A stretch of 11,084 nucleotides of DNA from Candidatus Zixiibacteriota bacterium. GTDB taxonomy: Bacteria > Zixibacteria > MSB-5A5 > JAABVY01 > JAHJOQ01. The notes below the pieces were generated by a model. The model worked only from the letters and a program-made list of their open reading frames with translations, had not been told where the DNA came from and did no database searches. This document shows positions 1-6,466 of this stretch, piece after piece; the first letter of the stretch is position 1, and every line of letters begins with the position of its first letter. The position numbers and the translations under genes were made by a program. The stretch covers positions 1-11,084 of the forward strand of contig DAOVLC010000013.1 in assembly GCA_030631455.1 (NCBI GenBank), given 5' to 3'.

Positions 1-2231
1 GCATGGCCTACGAGCGGAATCATTATCTCCGGATATATTTTTTTGCTCTGCTTGGCCAATTCACAGGCGGCAGTCATTATCGCCCGCACCTGCATCTCGG
101 TGATTTCCGGATACGTGATACCCAAACGACACCCACGGTGGCCGAGCATTGGGTTCTGTTCATGAAGTTCTCTGATGCGTGCAGCAATCACCTGCTGTTT
201 CTTGATTTTTTCCTTGTCGGCTCCGCTCTCCTTAAGCTCCCTGATCTTCGCCTCCACTACGTCTAACCTCGGAAGGAATTCATGCAGAGGCGGATCAAGA
301 GTACGTATCGTCACGGGCAACCCAACCATAGCGTTGAAGATTCCCTTGAAATCGGCTTTCTGGATCGGGAGAAGCTTATCGAGCGCTGCCTGTCGATCCG
401 CCTGATTTTCCGCAAGGATCATCTTCTGCACGATCGGGAGGCGCTCTTCGGCGAAGAACATGTGTTCCGTGCGGCAGAGACCGGTACCCTCTGCTCCGAA
501 TTTCTTGGCAGTCTTGGAATCACTCGGCGTGTCCGAATTTGCGCGAACGCCGAGCCTCCTGTACGAATCTGCCCACTCCATAAACACACCGAATTCACCG
601 GAAAGCTCCGGCTCGATTGTTGCAACCTCGCCTTTCATGACCTCGCCCGTTGATCCGTTGAGAGTGATCGTATCTCCTTCTTTGAAGACCTTCGTACCAA
701 CTGCAAACTGCCTCTTGCTTTCGTAAACACGTACATCTTCGCACCCTGCAATACACGATATGCCCATACCGCGAGCTACGACCGCGGCATGAGACGTCAT
801 TCCACCGCGCGATGTCAGAATGCCCACCGCGGCTGCCATTCCATGAATATCATCGGGGTTGGTTTCGCTGCGAACAAGGATGACCTTTCCGCCCTCTGCG
901 GCCATCTCAACCGCCTGATCAGCCGTGAAGACTATCTTGCCGGAGACGGCTCCGGGCGACGCTGCGAGGCCGGTGGCCAGGACATCGTATTTTGCCGTCG
1001 GATTGATCCTGGGATGCAGCAACTGCTCAAGATCATCCGGCCGAATCCGCATCAACGCATCGTTAATAGAGATTAGCTTCTCATTGACCATATCGACGGC
1101 GATCTTGATCGCAGCAGGAGTAGTCCTCTTGCCAGATCGCGTCTGAAGCATATAGAGCTTGCCATCCTGGACGGTGAACTCGAAATCCTGCACATCCTTG
1201 TAGTGCTTCTCAAGGCGGTCCGTGATATCGCGCAATTGCTTGTATACCTTCGGCATTTCGGCCTTGAGTTTGGCGATCGGCTCCGGTGTCCGGATGCCGG
1301 CAACCACATCCTCGCCCTGAGCGTTGATTAGATACTCACCGAAGAATTCCTTCTCCCCGGTTGACGGGTTTCGTGTGAAGCCGACACCTGTACCCGAATT
1401 CTTGCCCAAGTTTCCGAATACCATTGCCTGGACATTAACTGCTGTGCCTGTATCCTCGACTATCTTGTCGATACGGCGATACTCAATTGCACGGGGGCTG
1501 TTCCAGGAACGGAAGACCGCATTTCGTGCCATTGTCAGTTGGTCAAAAGGATCATCAGGAAAATCCTCACCTGACCTCCTCTTGATGATCGATTTGAACT
1601 TCCTGACGATATCTCTGAAATCTTCTGCTGAAAGTGAGGAGTCTTTCCGAATCTGACGTTGCTTCTTTTTCCGAGTGATGACGTTCTCGAAGACATCCTT
1701 ATCTATGCCGAGCACGACATTGCCGAACATCTGTATAAACCGCCTGTATATATCGTAGGCAAATCGCTCATTTCCTGTCTTTTTGGCCATACCCTCGGTG
1801 GCTTTCTGATTCAGCCCAAGGTTCAGCACGGTATCCATCATTCCAGGCATTGAGATAGGAGCGCCTGACCTGACAGAAACAAGGAGCGGATTGTCGCTGC
1901 CCCCGAATTCGGTTCCCGTGAGTTTCTCAAGTTTGGATATGTTCCTCCGGGTTTGACGATCAAGATCGGGAGGATCGTTCATCTCGTTCTCGTAATATAG
2001 CCGACACGCCTCGCATGTTATGGTGAAACCTGGCGGCACAGGGACCTTCGAATTGGTCATCTCAGCTAAGCCTGCCCCTTTGCCCCCAAGCAGTTCCTTC
2101 ATGGTACCGGAGCCTTCAGCCTTTCCCCCGCCGAAATAATATACCAACTTTACCTTGTTAAGCTTTCCGACGGCCGAGGTGGCTTTGTCGGCTTTCTTCG
2201 CCCGCGAGCCTTCGTCGGTCTTTTTAGCCAT
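1..2231 (-). CDS. ppdK: Pyruvate, phosphate dikinase (C-terminus beyond window edge)
   Basis: This cytoplasmic enzyme interconverts ATP, phosphate and pyruvate with AMP, PPi and phosphoenolpyruvate. The frame is open for 743 codons with no frameshift and leaves the window at the left edge. The family is about 875 residues, so roughly 150 are missing, including the catalytic Cys and the C-terminal end of the PEP/pyruvate barrel. The N-terminal ATP-grasp part shows LLGGKGAGLAEM and SVRSGAPISMPGMMDT (Arg121). The swivelling domain has GGMTSHAAVVARGMG with phospho-carrier His481. The barrel has GLCRTEHMFF (Arg587) and TIRTLDPPLHEFLP (Arg643). From memory, these match His455, Arg561 and Arg617 of the Clostridium symbiosum enzyme, a constant shift of 26. 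That shift reflects a Lys/Ala-rich extension of about 26 residues before the usual start. The ATG at 2231 follows a GAGAGGA ribosome site at 6-base spacing. The gene has its own promoter candidate and is probably monocistronic or follows the small upstream gene. Identification is very secure. Confidence 0.97.
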   Translation of the reverse strand, partial: MAKKTDEGSRAKKADKATSAVGKLNKVKLVYYFGGGKAEGSGTMKELLGGKGAGLAEMTNSKVPVPPGFTITCEACRLYYENEMNDPPDLDRQTRRNISKLEKLTGTEFGGSDNPLLVSVRSGAPISMPGMMDTVLNLGLNQKATEGMAKKTGNERFAYDIYRRFIQMFGNVVLGIDKDVFENVITRKKKQRQIRKDSSLSAEDFRDIVRKFKSIIKRRSGEDFPDDPFDQLTMARNAVFRSWNSPRAIEYRRIDKIVEDTGTAVNVQAMVFGNLGKNSGTGVGFTRNPSTGEKEFFGEYLINAQGEDVVAGIRTPEPIAKLKAEMPKVYKQLRDITDRLEKHYKDVQDFEFTVQDGKLYMLQTRSGKRTTPAAIKIAVDMVNEKLISINDALMRIRPDDLEQLLHPRINPTAKYDVLATGLAASPGAVSGKIVFTADQAVEMAAEGGKVILVRSETNPDDIHGMAAAVGILTSRGGMTSHAAVVARGMGISCIAGCEDVRVYESKRQFAVGTKVFKEGDTITLNGSTGEVMKGEVATIEPELSGEFGVFMEWADSYRRLGVRANSDTPSDSKTAKKFGAEGTGLCRTEHMFFAEERLPIVQKMILAENQADRQAALDKLLPIQKADFKGIFNAMVGLPVTIRTLDPPLHEFLPRLDVVEAKIRELKESGADKEKIKKQQVIAARIRELHEQNPMLGHRGCRLGITYPEITEMQVRAIMTAACELAKQSKKIYPEIMIPLVGH

Positions 2232-2283
2232 TATGCGTCCTCTCCATGCCTAAATTATCCCTGTCGGGCTAATATCCAGCATG

Positions 2284-2312
2284 AATGTAATCCTGTTGAC
2301 ACACTAATGCAA
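2284..2312 (-). promoter_or_regulatory. Candidate sigma70-type promoter for ppdK
   Basis: On the minus strand, TTGCAT (2312-2307) and TACATT (2289-2284) are separated by 17 bases. They match 3/6 and 4/6 of the -35 and -10 consensus. Transcription would start near 2277 and leave a leader of about 46 bases before the ppdK ATG. Spacing and placement are good but the hexamers are only moderate, so this is a candidate. Confidence 0.35.
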
Positions 2313-2342
2313 GAGGTTTCTATTAATTCTGCACTCTGGTGA

Positions 2343-2352
2343 GTTTCGAAAC
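2343..2352. promoter_or_regulatory. Perfect 10-bp palindrome upstream of ppdK (possible operator)
   Basis: GTTTCGAAAC is a perfect palindrome lying about 30 bases upstream of the candidate ppdK -35 box. It overlaps a second CGAAAC half-site ending at 2357, so CGAAAC occurs twice in tandem. An activator or repressor site is possible. Nothing else supports it, and a 10-bp palindrome can occur by chance. Confidence 0.2.
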
Positions 2353-2437
2353 GAAACCTGGTATCGATTCCGATCTGAAGAGGAAAGGTGCTTTTGCGTA
2401 ATCGCCTTCTACACAGCCACAATCCTCATCTGAGGAA

Positions 2438-2752
2438 TCACATAGTAAAATAGCGTTTGCCGGAGATTATCTTCTCCAGCATCTTCAGAGTCTTCTCAAC
2501 GGGGGCATGCATCAGATCATGCGTGTTGAAAGTTGCCTTTGCATCTTCCCTGACATACTCGACCCCGTTCGCGCCCTTCATCCGCTGTTTCTTCTTGTGA
2601 GTAAGGTTGTAGAGCCTTTGATACTCCCTCGCCTTTTCCCTGTGCGCAAGATAGTATCTTCTTTGATACTCGGATCTCGCCTTCTTCGCCTCTTCGGGTG
2701 TCATCTTTTTCTTGTTGCGGCGCTTAGGCTTGAAAGTCTGAACTTTTGCCAT
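2438..2752 (-). CDS. Small basic hypothetical protein with internal 15-residue repeat
   Basis: I do not recognise this 104-residue protein. It is strongly basic, with a Lys/Arg-rich N-terminus (KPKRRNKKK at residues 8-16). It has two consecutive 15-residue units, EYQRRYYLAHREKAR (28-42) and EYQRLYNLTHKKKQR (43-57), identical at 10 of 15 positions. A less charged tail follows, possibly helical near the end. There is no signal peptide or membrane helix, so it is probably cytoplasmic, and the charge suggests nucleic-acid binding, which is inference only. The ATG at 2752 follows an AAGGA ribosome site, and a good promoter lies about 100 bases further up (2854-2882). These support a real gene. It lies between the membrane operon and ppdK on the same strand, with about 200 bases before ppdK. 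Repeats of this Tyr/Arg type occur in short bacterial and phage proteins of unknown role. Confidence 0.7.
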   Translation of the reverse strand: MAKVQTFKPKRRNKKKMTPEEAKKARSEYQRRYYLAHREKAREYQRLYNLTHKKKQRMKGANGVEYVREDAKATFNTHDLMHAPVEKTLKMLEKIISGKRYFTM

Positions 2753-2853
2753 GGTACCGTCCTTGGTCTTGACCTACGCGGGTATTCCGCCAAGTTAATG
2801 CATCCCGGCGACTTACGGAGCAAAATCATCTGTTGTTGTATCGCCTGTTAAGC

Positions 2854-2882
2854 AATTTAACCTTATGAGGTTATCTTGTCAA
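2854..2882 (-). promoter_or_regulatory. Sigma70-type promoter upstream of the small basic gene
   Basis: On the minus strand there is a perfect TTGACA -35 box (2882-2877), a 17-base spacer, and TAAATT (2859-2854) as a 4/6 -10 box. Shifting by one base gives TTAAAT, also 4/6. Transcription would begin near 2847, about 95 bases ahead of the ATG at 2752. It sits just downstream of a candidate terminator of the preceding operon, which is the expected arrangement. It could also carry ppdK by read-through. Confidence 0.5.
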
Positions 2883-2890
2883 CAGAAATC

Positions 2891-2915
2891 TGCAAAAAGT
2901 CGAAACTTTCTTGCA
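2891..2915 (-). terminator. Candidate hairpin terminator ending the membrane-protein operon
   Basis: The minus strand can form a hairpin of about 10 bp with a single bulged G and a TTCG tetraloop: TGCAAGAAAGT, loop TTCG, ACTTTTTGCA. It is followed by GATTTCTGTT, which is only a broken T-run, so it is not a textbook intrinsic terminator. It lies 127 bases after the last cassette stop codon (3042) and directly before the promoter at 2854-2882. The position supports a termination role; the weak T-tract is the doubt. Confidence 0.4.
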
Positions 2916-3041
2916 GGAGAATCCCTTGGCGCGAATCGACTGTCAGGCAGTGAGATACCAGAGTATGTTTCTCCCCGTATCGGCCCCTGCCCTTCATTCC
3001 CCGCAAACTACACAGCCTTCTTCTACCCATCCATCACATTA

Positions 3042-3689
3042 CTAACCAAAAATATAAGTGTACAGCATCACCCCCCACTCTTCAAGTGAAGCAATTCTTT
3101 GTACAAACAGCGATATTCTCGCCATGACCGTATAGCCAAAACTTGCTCCAAAACCGATCATCAGGATAAAGATCCCGATCTTTGCGGCTCCTCCAAACGC
3201 ACCCTTGTGCTCCTTGGAGAAGAAGAAGTATACTAACCCTGTTAATACACCTATCACGATTATGATGTTCCAGAAATGAGCCAGCGAGCCGAAACCGAGC
3301 GTCAGATCAAGCGTCGACGAGAGCTGCCTGTTCACATTGTTGTACATATACAACGGAATCGCAACACCTGACGTGCCGACGTAAAACGCAATCGGATATC
3401 GTGATAACCAGCCGAGCTTCTTGGAAAATCTGAACCACATCATCACACCAAGAACGGCAGGTATGTAGTACCAGTACTGACCATCGATTAGCCTGTCGAT
3501 CAGGACTGGTTTCAGGCTGGTCCACAGGAACAGTACCATGAAGTAACCTGCCGATACTCCGACCACAAGATGCTCAGCGATCTTATACAATGGATTGTCT
3601 TTATACAAGAAGGAGAAAGTCGCCAGCGTCAGAAAGGCCGCGAGAGTAGTCCAGAGTAAAGTTACAAGGTCCGGGCCGTTTTCCATCAT
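3042..3689 (-). CDS. Cassette D membrane protein, copy 1 (D1, six-helix)
   Basis: No family name is recognised. The 215-residue protein appears to have six hydrophobic segments. Three blocks are shared with D2 and D3. The first is SFLYKDNPLYK and the following Gly/Ser/Ala-rich helix (residues about 26-50). The second is a VLGVMM...GWLSR block before the fourth helix. The third is YFFFSKEHKGAFGG leading into FGASFGYTVMARISL in the last helices. The SKEHKG loop is basic, so it probably faces the cytoplasm. It is the last gene of the array: C1 ends at 3703, and the stop of C1 is fused to a long AGGAGGAGG ribosome site 6 bases before the ATG at 3689. A second ATG follows immediately (3686). No catalytic motif is evident. 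A scaffold, channel or transporter subunit is possible, and I infer only that it is part of a complex with A, B and C. Confidence 0.85.
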   Translation of the reverse strand: MMENGPDLVTLLWTTLAAFLTLATFSFLYKDNPLYKIAEHLVVGVSAGYFMVLFLWTSLKPVLIDRLIDGQYWYYIPAVLGVMMWFRFSKKLGWLSRYPIAFYVGTSGVAIPLYMYNNVNRQLSSTLDLTLGFGSLAHFWNIIIVIGVLTGLVYFFFSKEHKGAFGGAAKIGIFILMIGFGASFGYTVMARISLFVQRIASLEEWGVMLYTYIFG

Positions 3690-3695
3690 TCCAAA

Positions 3696-3704
3696 CCTCC
3701 TCCT
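3696..3704 (-). promoter_or_regulatory. Extended ribosome binding site of D1 overlapping the C1 stop
   Basis: AGGAGGAGG begins inside the TAG stop of C1 and ends 6 bases before the D1 ATG. The placement fixes the start of D1 and allows terminating ribosomes to reinitiate, coupling D1 translation to C1. Confidence 0.75.
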
Positions 3705-4554
3705 AATCCCCTATCTTCGTTTTCTTGCGAGACACGAAGTATCCGATATTACCAATGACTATGAAGAGCACTATGACAAGATGTGCGACAACCTGTGCAA
3801 GCATGCCGCGGTTGGCGTCGTGCTCTTGCTCCAGCAGTTTCTCATACTCGGCTGCGCCCTTCCAGCCTCCTATCAATCCGAAAAGGGCGTTGCCAAGATA
3901 CGGGTAGTAGTCTGGAGCCATGACTCCGGTCACTCCAAACGCAAGTGGCATGTTGTAGCGAGCGCTTCCGTAAACGAGCCACATGTCAGCGGCAGTGCCT
4001 GACTCAATGACTACGACGCATTCCAGATCATCATAGTTTCTTACACGGTGCATAATCGGGAGGTCGTCAAGCGGCGTGTCATAGTAGTCCCTCGGGAAGA
4101 ATATCCGGAAGTTCTCTCCCATTCCGAGTATTACGAAGGCCGGATACGGCCTGTATCCGAGGAAACAGTACTCCTCACCATATTCGACAGTCTTGCCGTA
4201 GATTCTCTCAGCTTCGCTCTTGACGTTTCTGAAGACTTCCTCGACCATACCGGCGCCGTACTGTGAAAGAGTCATACCTACGACCTTCACGTCCTGCCTG
4301 TAGCAATGCAGCAGTATCGCGCGTGACATCGGGTGAAGCTCCGCCAGTGAACTCGGATCGTAGTCGAGAGCCAGTAGTATCTTGTCGCCAGGATCAAGGC
4401 CCTCTATGAAATTGTAAATCGATTCGACCTCTTTCGTGGTATTCACCGGAACGCTGGTCACATTCCTGAGGAAGTATGCGAGTGAAACCACAAGAAACAG
4501 GAAAACGAATATCCAACGGCGATCGAGATTAGCCATTCTCACGAATATATTCAT
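3703..4554 (-). CDS. Cassette C protein, copy 1 (C1): alpha/beta domain between two membrane helices
   Basis: The 283-residue protein has a basic N-terminus (NLDRR), a membrane helix at about residues 14-30, a central soluble domain of about 210 residues, and a C-terminal helix ending in SRKKTKIGD. Positive charges at both ends put the termini in the cytoplasm, so the domain should face the periplasm. The domain alternates strand-like stretches (KILLALDYDP, VKVVGMT, LECVVVIESG) with helices, suggesting an alpha/beta fold, which is inference. Shared with C2 are a DYxP...E..PM segment, a DDxPxM segment, and a YPY...GLxGG(K/R)GAAE(Y/F)E segment (nt 3841-3879) that C3 also has. I do not recognise the family. 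An upstream ATG at 4581 is in frame, but 4554 is chosen because AGGAGG lies 8 bases before it, overlapping the B1 stop. This is the least conserved of the four families. Confidence 0.85.
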   Translation of the reverse strand: MNIFVRMANLDRRWIFVFLFLVVSLAYFLRNVTSVPVNTTKEVESIYNFIEGLDPGDKILLALDYDPSSLAELHPMSRAILLHCYRQDVKVVGMTLSQYGAGMVEEVFRNVKSEAERIYGKTVEYGEEYCFLGYRPYPAFVILGMGENFRIFFPRDYYDTPLDDLPIMHRVRNYDDLECVVVIESGTAADMWLVYGSARYNMPLAFGVTGVMAPDYYPYLGNALFGLIGGWKGAAEYEKLLEQEHDANRGMLAQVVAHLVIVLFIVIGNIGYFVSRKKTKIGD

Positions 4555-4562
4555 TCCGGTAT

Positions 4563-4568
4563 CCTCCT
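4563..4568 (-). promoter_or_regulatory. Ribosome binding site of C1 fused to the B1 stop codon
   Basis: AGGAGG uses the final A of the B1 TGA stop and lies 8 bases before the ATG at 4554. It decides the C1 start in favour of 4554 over the in-frame ATG at 4581 and repeats the stop/SD arrangement of the neighbouring junctions. Confidence 0.75.
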
Positions 4569-5191
4569 CAATCCCTGCCAAGGTAAGATCGTTCGATTCC
4601 GAGCATTACCTTCAACGCAGTGGCGACGGCCCCGAGGCCGACACCGATGATAATCGCACGTTTCGCAGCCAGGTTGGGAACTTTCAGTATCCACCCGGCT
4701 GCATCTGATACTATGGGGGAAAGAGGTCCCATCGGAACGAATCTCACCATTATAACAAGCGCTGCCAAAAGCAGCAGAGTCGCCATAACCGATCGGGCTC
4801 TGAAAGCGCGAAATGCAGCAGAAGCGATGAAAAACGCAAGCAGAGAGAACATGGTGGCCTGAATCGGCACCATAATATAGTAGAAGAAACTCCTGTACCA
4901 GTAATTCTCTATGCCGCCCGAGCCGGGGAAGAAGCCGAATATGAGCATCAGAATCAACCCACTGAGCGTGATGAAGCTGTAGCCGTAGTTCTCAGATTTC
5001 CGTTTTATCTTCTGCGTATGTACTTTCCAGAGAGACCACATGCCGAGCAGGAGAGAGAGGATGCCGATAATCATCGTCCAGTCGAGCAGGAACTGATAGA
5101 TCCAGTTCCATTCATCAAGCGGGACAAAGTTCTGGACAACCATGAAGAGGCTGACCACGAAAACCATCATCAAGGGAACCCGTCGTTTCAT
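4568..5191 (-). CDS. Cassette B membrane protein, copy 1 (B1, six-helix)
   Basis: No family is recognised. The 207-residue protein has six predicted hydrophobic helices: near the N-terminus, before and after a basic loop (KVHTQKIKRKSENYG), around PIQATMFSLLAFFIASAAF, at MATLLLLAALVIMV, and at the C-terminus. The basic loop should be cytoplasmic. Blocks shared with B2 are P(I/L)QAxMFxLLAFF followed by RAFRA, and near the end VPNLAxxRAIxIGxxLG then GxERxYLG. The start at 5191 is chosen over the in-frame ATG at 5227 because AGGAGG lies 8 bases before it and the upstream start would overlap A1. The start lies 14 bases after the A1 stop, and the C1 ribosome site overlaps its own stop, so translation is probably coupled. 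It is probably an integral subunit of the complex built with A, C and D; its activity is unknown. Confidence 0.85.
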   Translation of the reverse strand: MKRRVPLMMVFVVSLFMVVQNFVPLDEWNWIYQFLLDWTMIIGILSLLLGMWSLWKVHTQKIKRKSENYGYSFITLSGLILMLIFGFFPGSGGIENYWYRSFFYYIMVPIQATMFSLLAFFIASAAFRAFRARSVMATLLLLAALVIMVRFVPMGPLSPIVSDAAGWILKVPNLAAKRAIIIGVGLGAVATALKVMLGIERSYLGRD

Positions 5192-5199
5192 ACTACCAT

Positions 5200-5205
5200 C
5201 CTCCT
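5200..5205 (-). promoter_or_regulatory. Ribosome binding site of B1 abutting the A1 stop
   Basis: AGGAGG follows the TAG stop of A1 without a gap and lies 8 bases before the ATG at 5191. It fixes the B1 start 12 codons inside the longest open frame. Confidence 0.75.
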
Positions 5206-6429
5206 CTACAGATTCACCCTGATCCATTCACGAGGGGCATCCCAGCCCAGCAGTACGGCCAGGATGATGAGTACCATCAACACCATCAGAATCCCCTTTG
5301 CCCAGTCCTCAGCCTTGAGGGATCCAAGAAGAAGAGGATCCCGTCCCAGATACGCTGACGCAGCGTATAGCTCTTCACCGATCAGAGTATAATCGCATGC
5401 GACCACAAAGAAGGGCAACTGGCTGACCTGGTCTGTGCCGGCAATCTGAATCGCCCCTATCGCGTTGCCTGTCTCGGCGAGAAGCAGCGACTCGGCTGCG
5501 AAGTACCCCAGATAGAAGTTTGTGGCCGGGAGGTCTCGCACCATGATACCGTTGACACCGGCGACATAGGCGAACTGAGCGTTTGTCACGAAGAAAACAG
5601 AATCTTCGTCGTATTGGTCCGGTCTGCCCGCCTCGAGATAGGCTGATCTTACGATGTCCTGAGCGACACTCATGACAATCGGTTCGTAGCAAGGAACGAT
5701 CAGACTGGTCTGGTATTCCGCAACCTTCTTTGCAACGCGGCCGAGAATGGTAAACGATGCAATCGTAGCTATTTCAGCCGCTGTCCCGATGCCAAGAACA
5801 TAGAGTATCGGCTTGCCCATCTCGGTCGCACGCCCAATAGCTTCGTCAACGGCTTCTATTCCGGCAAGGGGACGAATATACAGTTCTTTGCCTCCTTTGG
5901 CCGATAGAACAAAATAGATCGTGAAGATACAAAAGAGTATGACCGCAATCAAAAGCGGGACTTTGCCTGTGTGGAACCACTGACCGTAAGTCTTATAAGG
6001 TCCGCCGACCTCCGATTCGGAAGAAACGCCTTCCGTGCCAACCGCTACGATCTTGTAATAGTAGCTCGAATCGTTCGGCATGTAGTTGGGGCTTTCTTCC
6101 TCCCTGTCTCCGATATCCAAGTATTCGTAGAAGTCGTTTGGAGACTCGCCTCGCAGAACAAACTCTCCGTCGGGAGAATAAGCTCGATACACTTCAAACC
6201 TTACCACCGAACTTGTGAATTCCTTCGGAAACTCCCACCTCACCGTGAGCTTATGCCCGCCATCATTGGGCATATCTTCAGCAACAGTAATCACGGCTTG
6301 TGGCGGTGGTTCAATTTGCATCTCCGCAAGCAGGCCGTCCTGCATCTCCTCCCCCTCCTGAGCAAGAAGAGGAGAGAAGATCAGTGGGAGGAACAGAAGA
6401 ACCGCTGCAAACCTCAGTTTATGCTTCAT
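5206..6429 (-). CDS. Cassette A protein, copy 1 (A1): signal peptide-FN3-TM-DUF6754-like domain-TM
   Basis: The 407-residue protein starts with a signal peptide (about 1-23, ending SPLLA before QEGEE). A fibronectin type III-like domain spans about 43-142, with the usual Trp (VRWEF), a VYRAYSPDGEF strand-loop and the YYYKIVAV strand. A membrane helix (about 157-175) is followed by the basic GGKELYIR, which places the next domain in the cytoplasm. That domain (about 181-378) has the blocks EAVDEAIGRATEMG, FTILGR, EAGRPD, NGIMVR, ETGNAIGAIQIAGT, QLPFF and CDYTLIGEELYAASAYL. From memory it resembles the uncharacterised DUF6754 family; a profile search is needed. A last helix is at about 379-396. 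The start at 6429 is chosen because AGAGG lies 7 bases before it; an in-frame GTG at 6435 is too close to that site. It opens the second complete cassette, 37 bases after D2. By a hand alignment the cytoplasmic domain is more than half identical to that of A2. Its function is unknown. Confidence 0.88.
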   Translation of the reverse strand: MKHKLRFAAVLLFLPLIFSPLLAQEGEEMQDGLLAEMQIEPPPQAVITVAEDMPNDGGHKLTVRWEFPKEFTSSVVRFEVYRAYSPDGEFVLRGESPNDFYEYLDIGDREEESPNYMPNDSSYYYKIVAVGTEGVSSESEVGGPYKTYGQWFHTGKVPLLIAVILFCIFTIYFVLSAKGGKELYIRPLAGIEAVDEAIGRATEMGKPILYVLGIGTAAEIATIASFTILGRVAKKVAEYQTSLIVPCYEPIVMSVAQDIVRSAYLEAGRPDQYDEDSVFFVTNAQFAYVAGVNGIMVRDLPATNFYLGYFAAESLLLAETGNAIGAIQIAGTDQVSQLPFFVVACDYTLIGEELYAASAYLGRDPLLLGSLKAEDWAKGILMVLMVLIILAVLLGWDAPREWIRVNL

Positions 6430-6466
6430 ATTCACACCTCTTATGGAAAAGCCTCATGGGAAACTC

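Larger units (their letters stand above)
2753..3041. other. Intergenic region between membrane operon and small basic gene
   Basis: These 289 bases are the only sizeable non-coding stretch between the cassette array and the genes to its left. They contain the candidate terminator (2891-2915) and promoter (2854-2882). I see no RNA gene, repeat or convincing short ORF in the rest. The part between 2916 and 3041 looks featureless. Confidence 0.6.

Noticed and set aside
282..1656. Several plus-strand open frames of 60-120 codons
   Set aside because: They are antisense to ppdK, whose minus-strand frame is continuous and full of conserved motifs.
2296..2326. Plus-strand promoter-like pair TTGACA and TATTAA
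   Set aside because: The spacer of 19 bases is too long and there is no plus-strand gene to serve.
2423..2436. Short perfect inverted repeat (TCCTCA/TGAGGA) right after the small basic gene, as a terminator
   Set aside because: The stem is at most 5-6 bp with almost no loop and there is no T-run after it on the minus strand.
1..2752. Functional link between ppdK or the small gene and the membrane cassettes
   Set aside because: They are separated from the array by a candidate terminator and own promoters, and PPDK is a cytoplasmic central-carbon enzyme; shared strand alone is not evidence.
5192..5227. Longer N-terminus for B1 (start at 5227)
   Set aside because: It would overlap the end of A1, and the AGGAGG site is correctly spaced only for the ATG at 5191.
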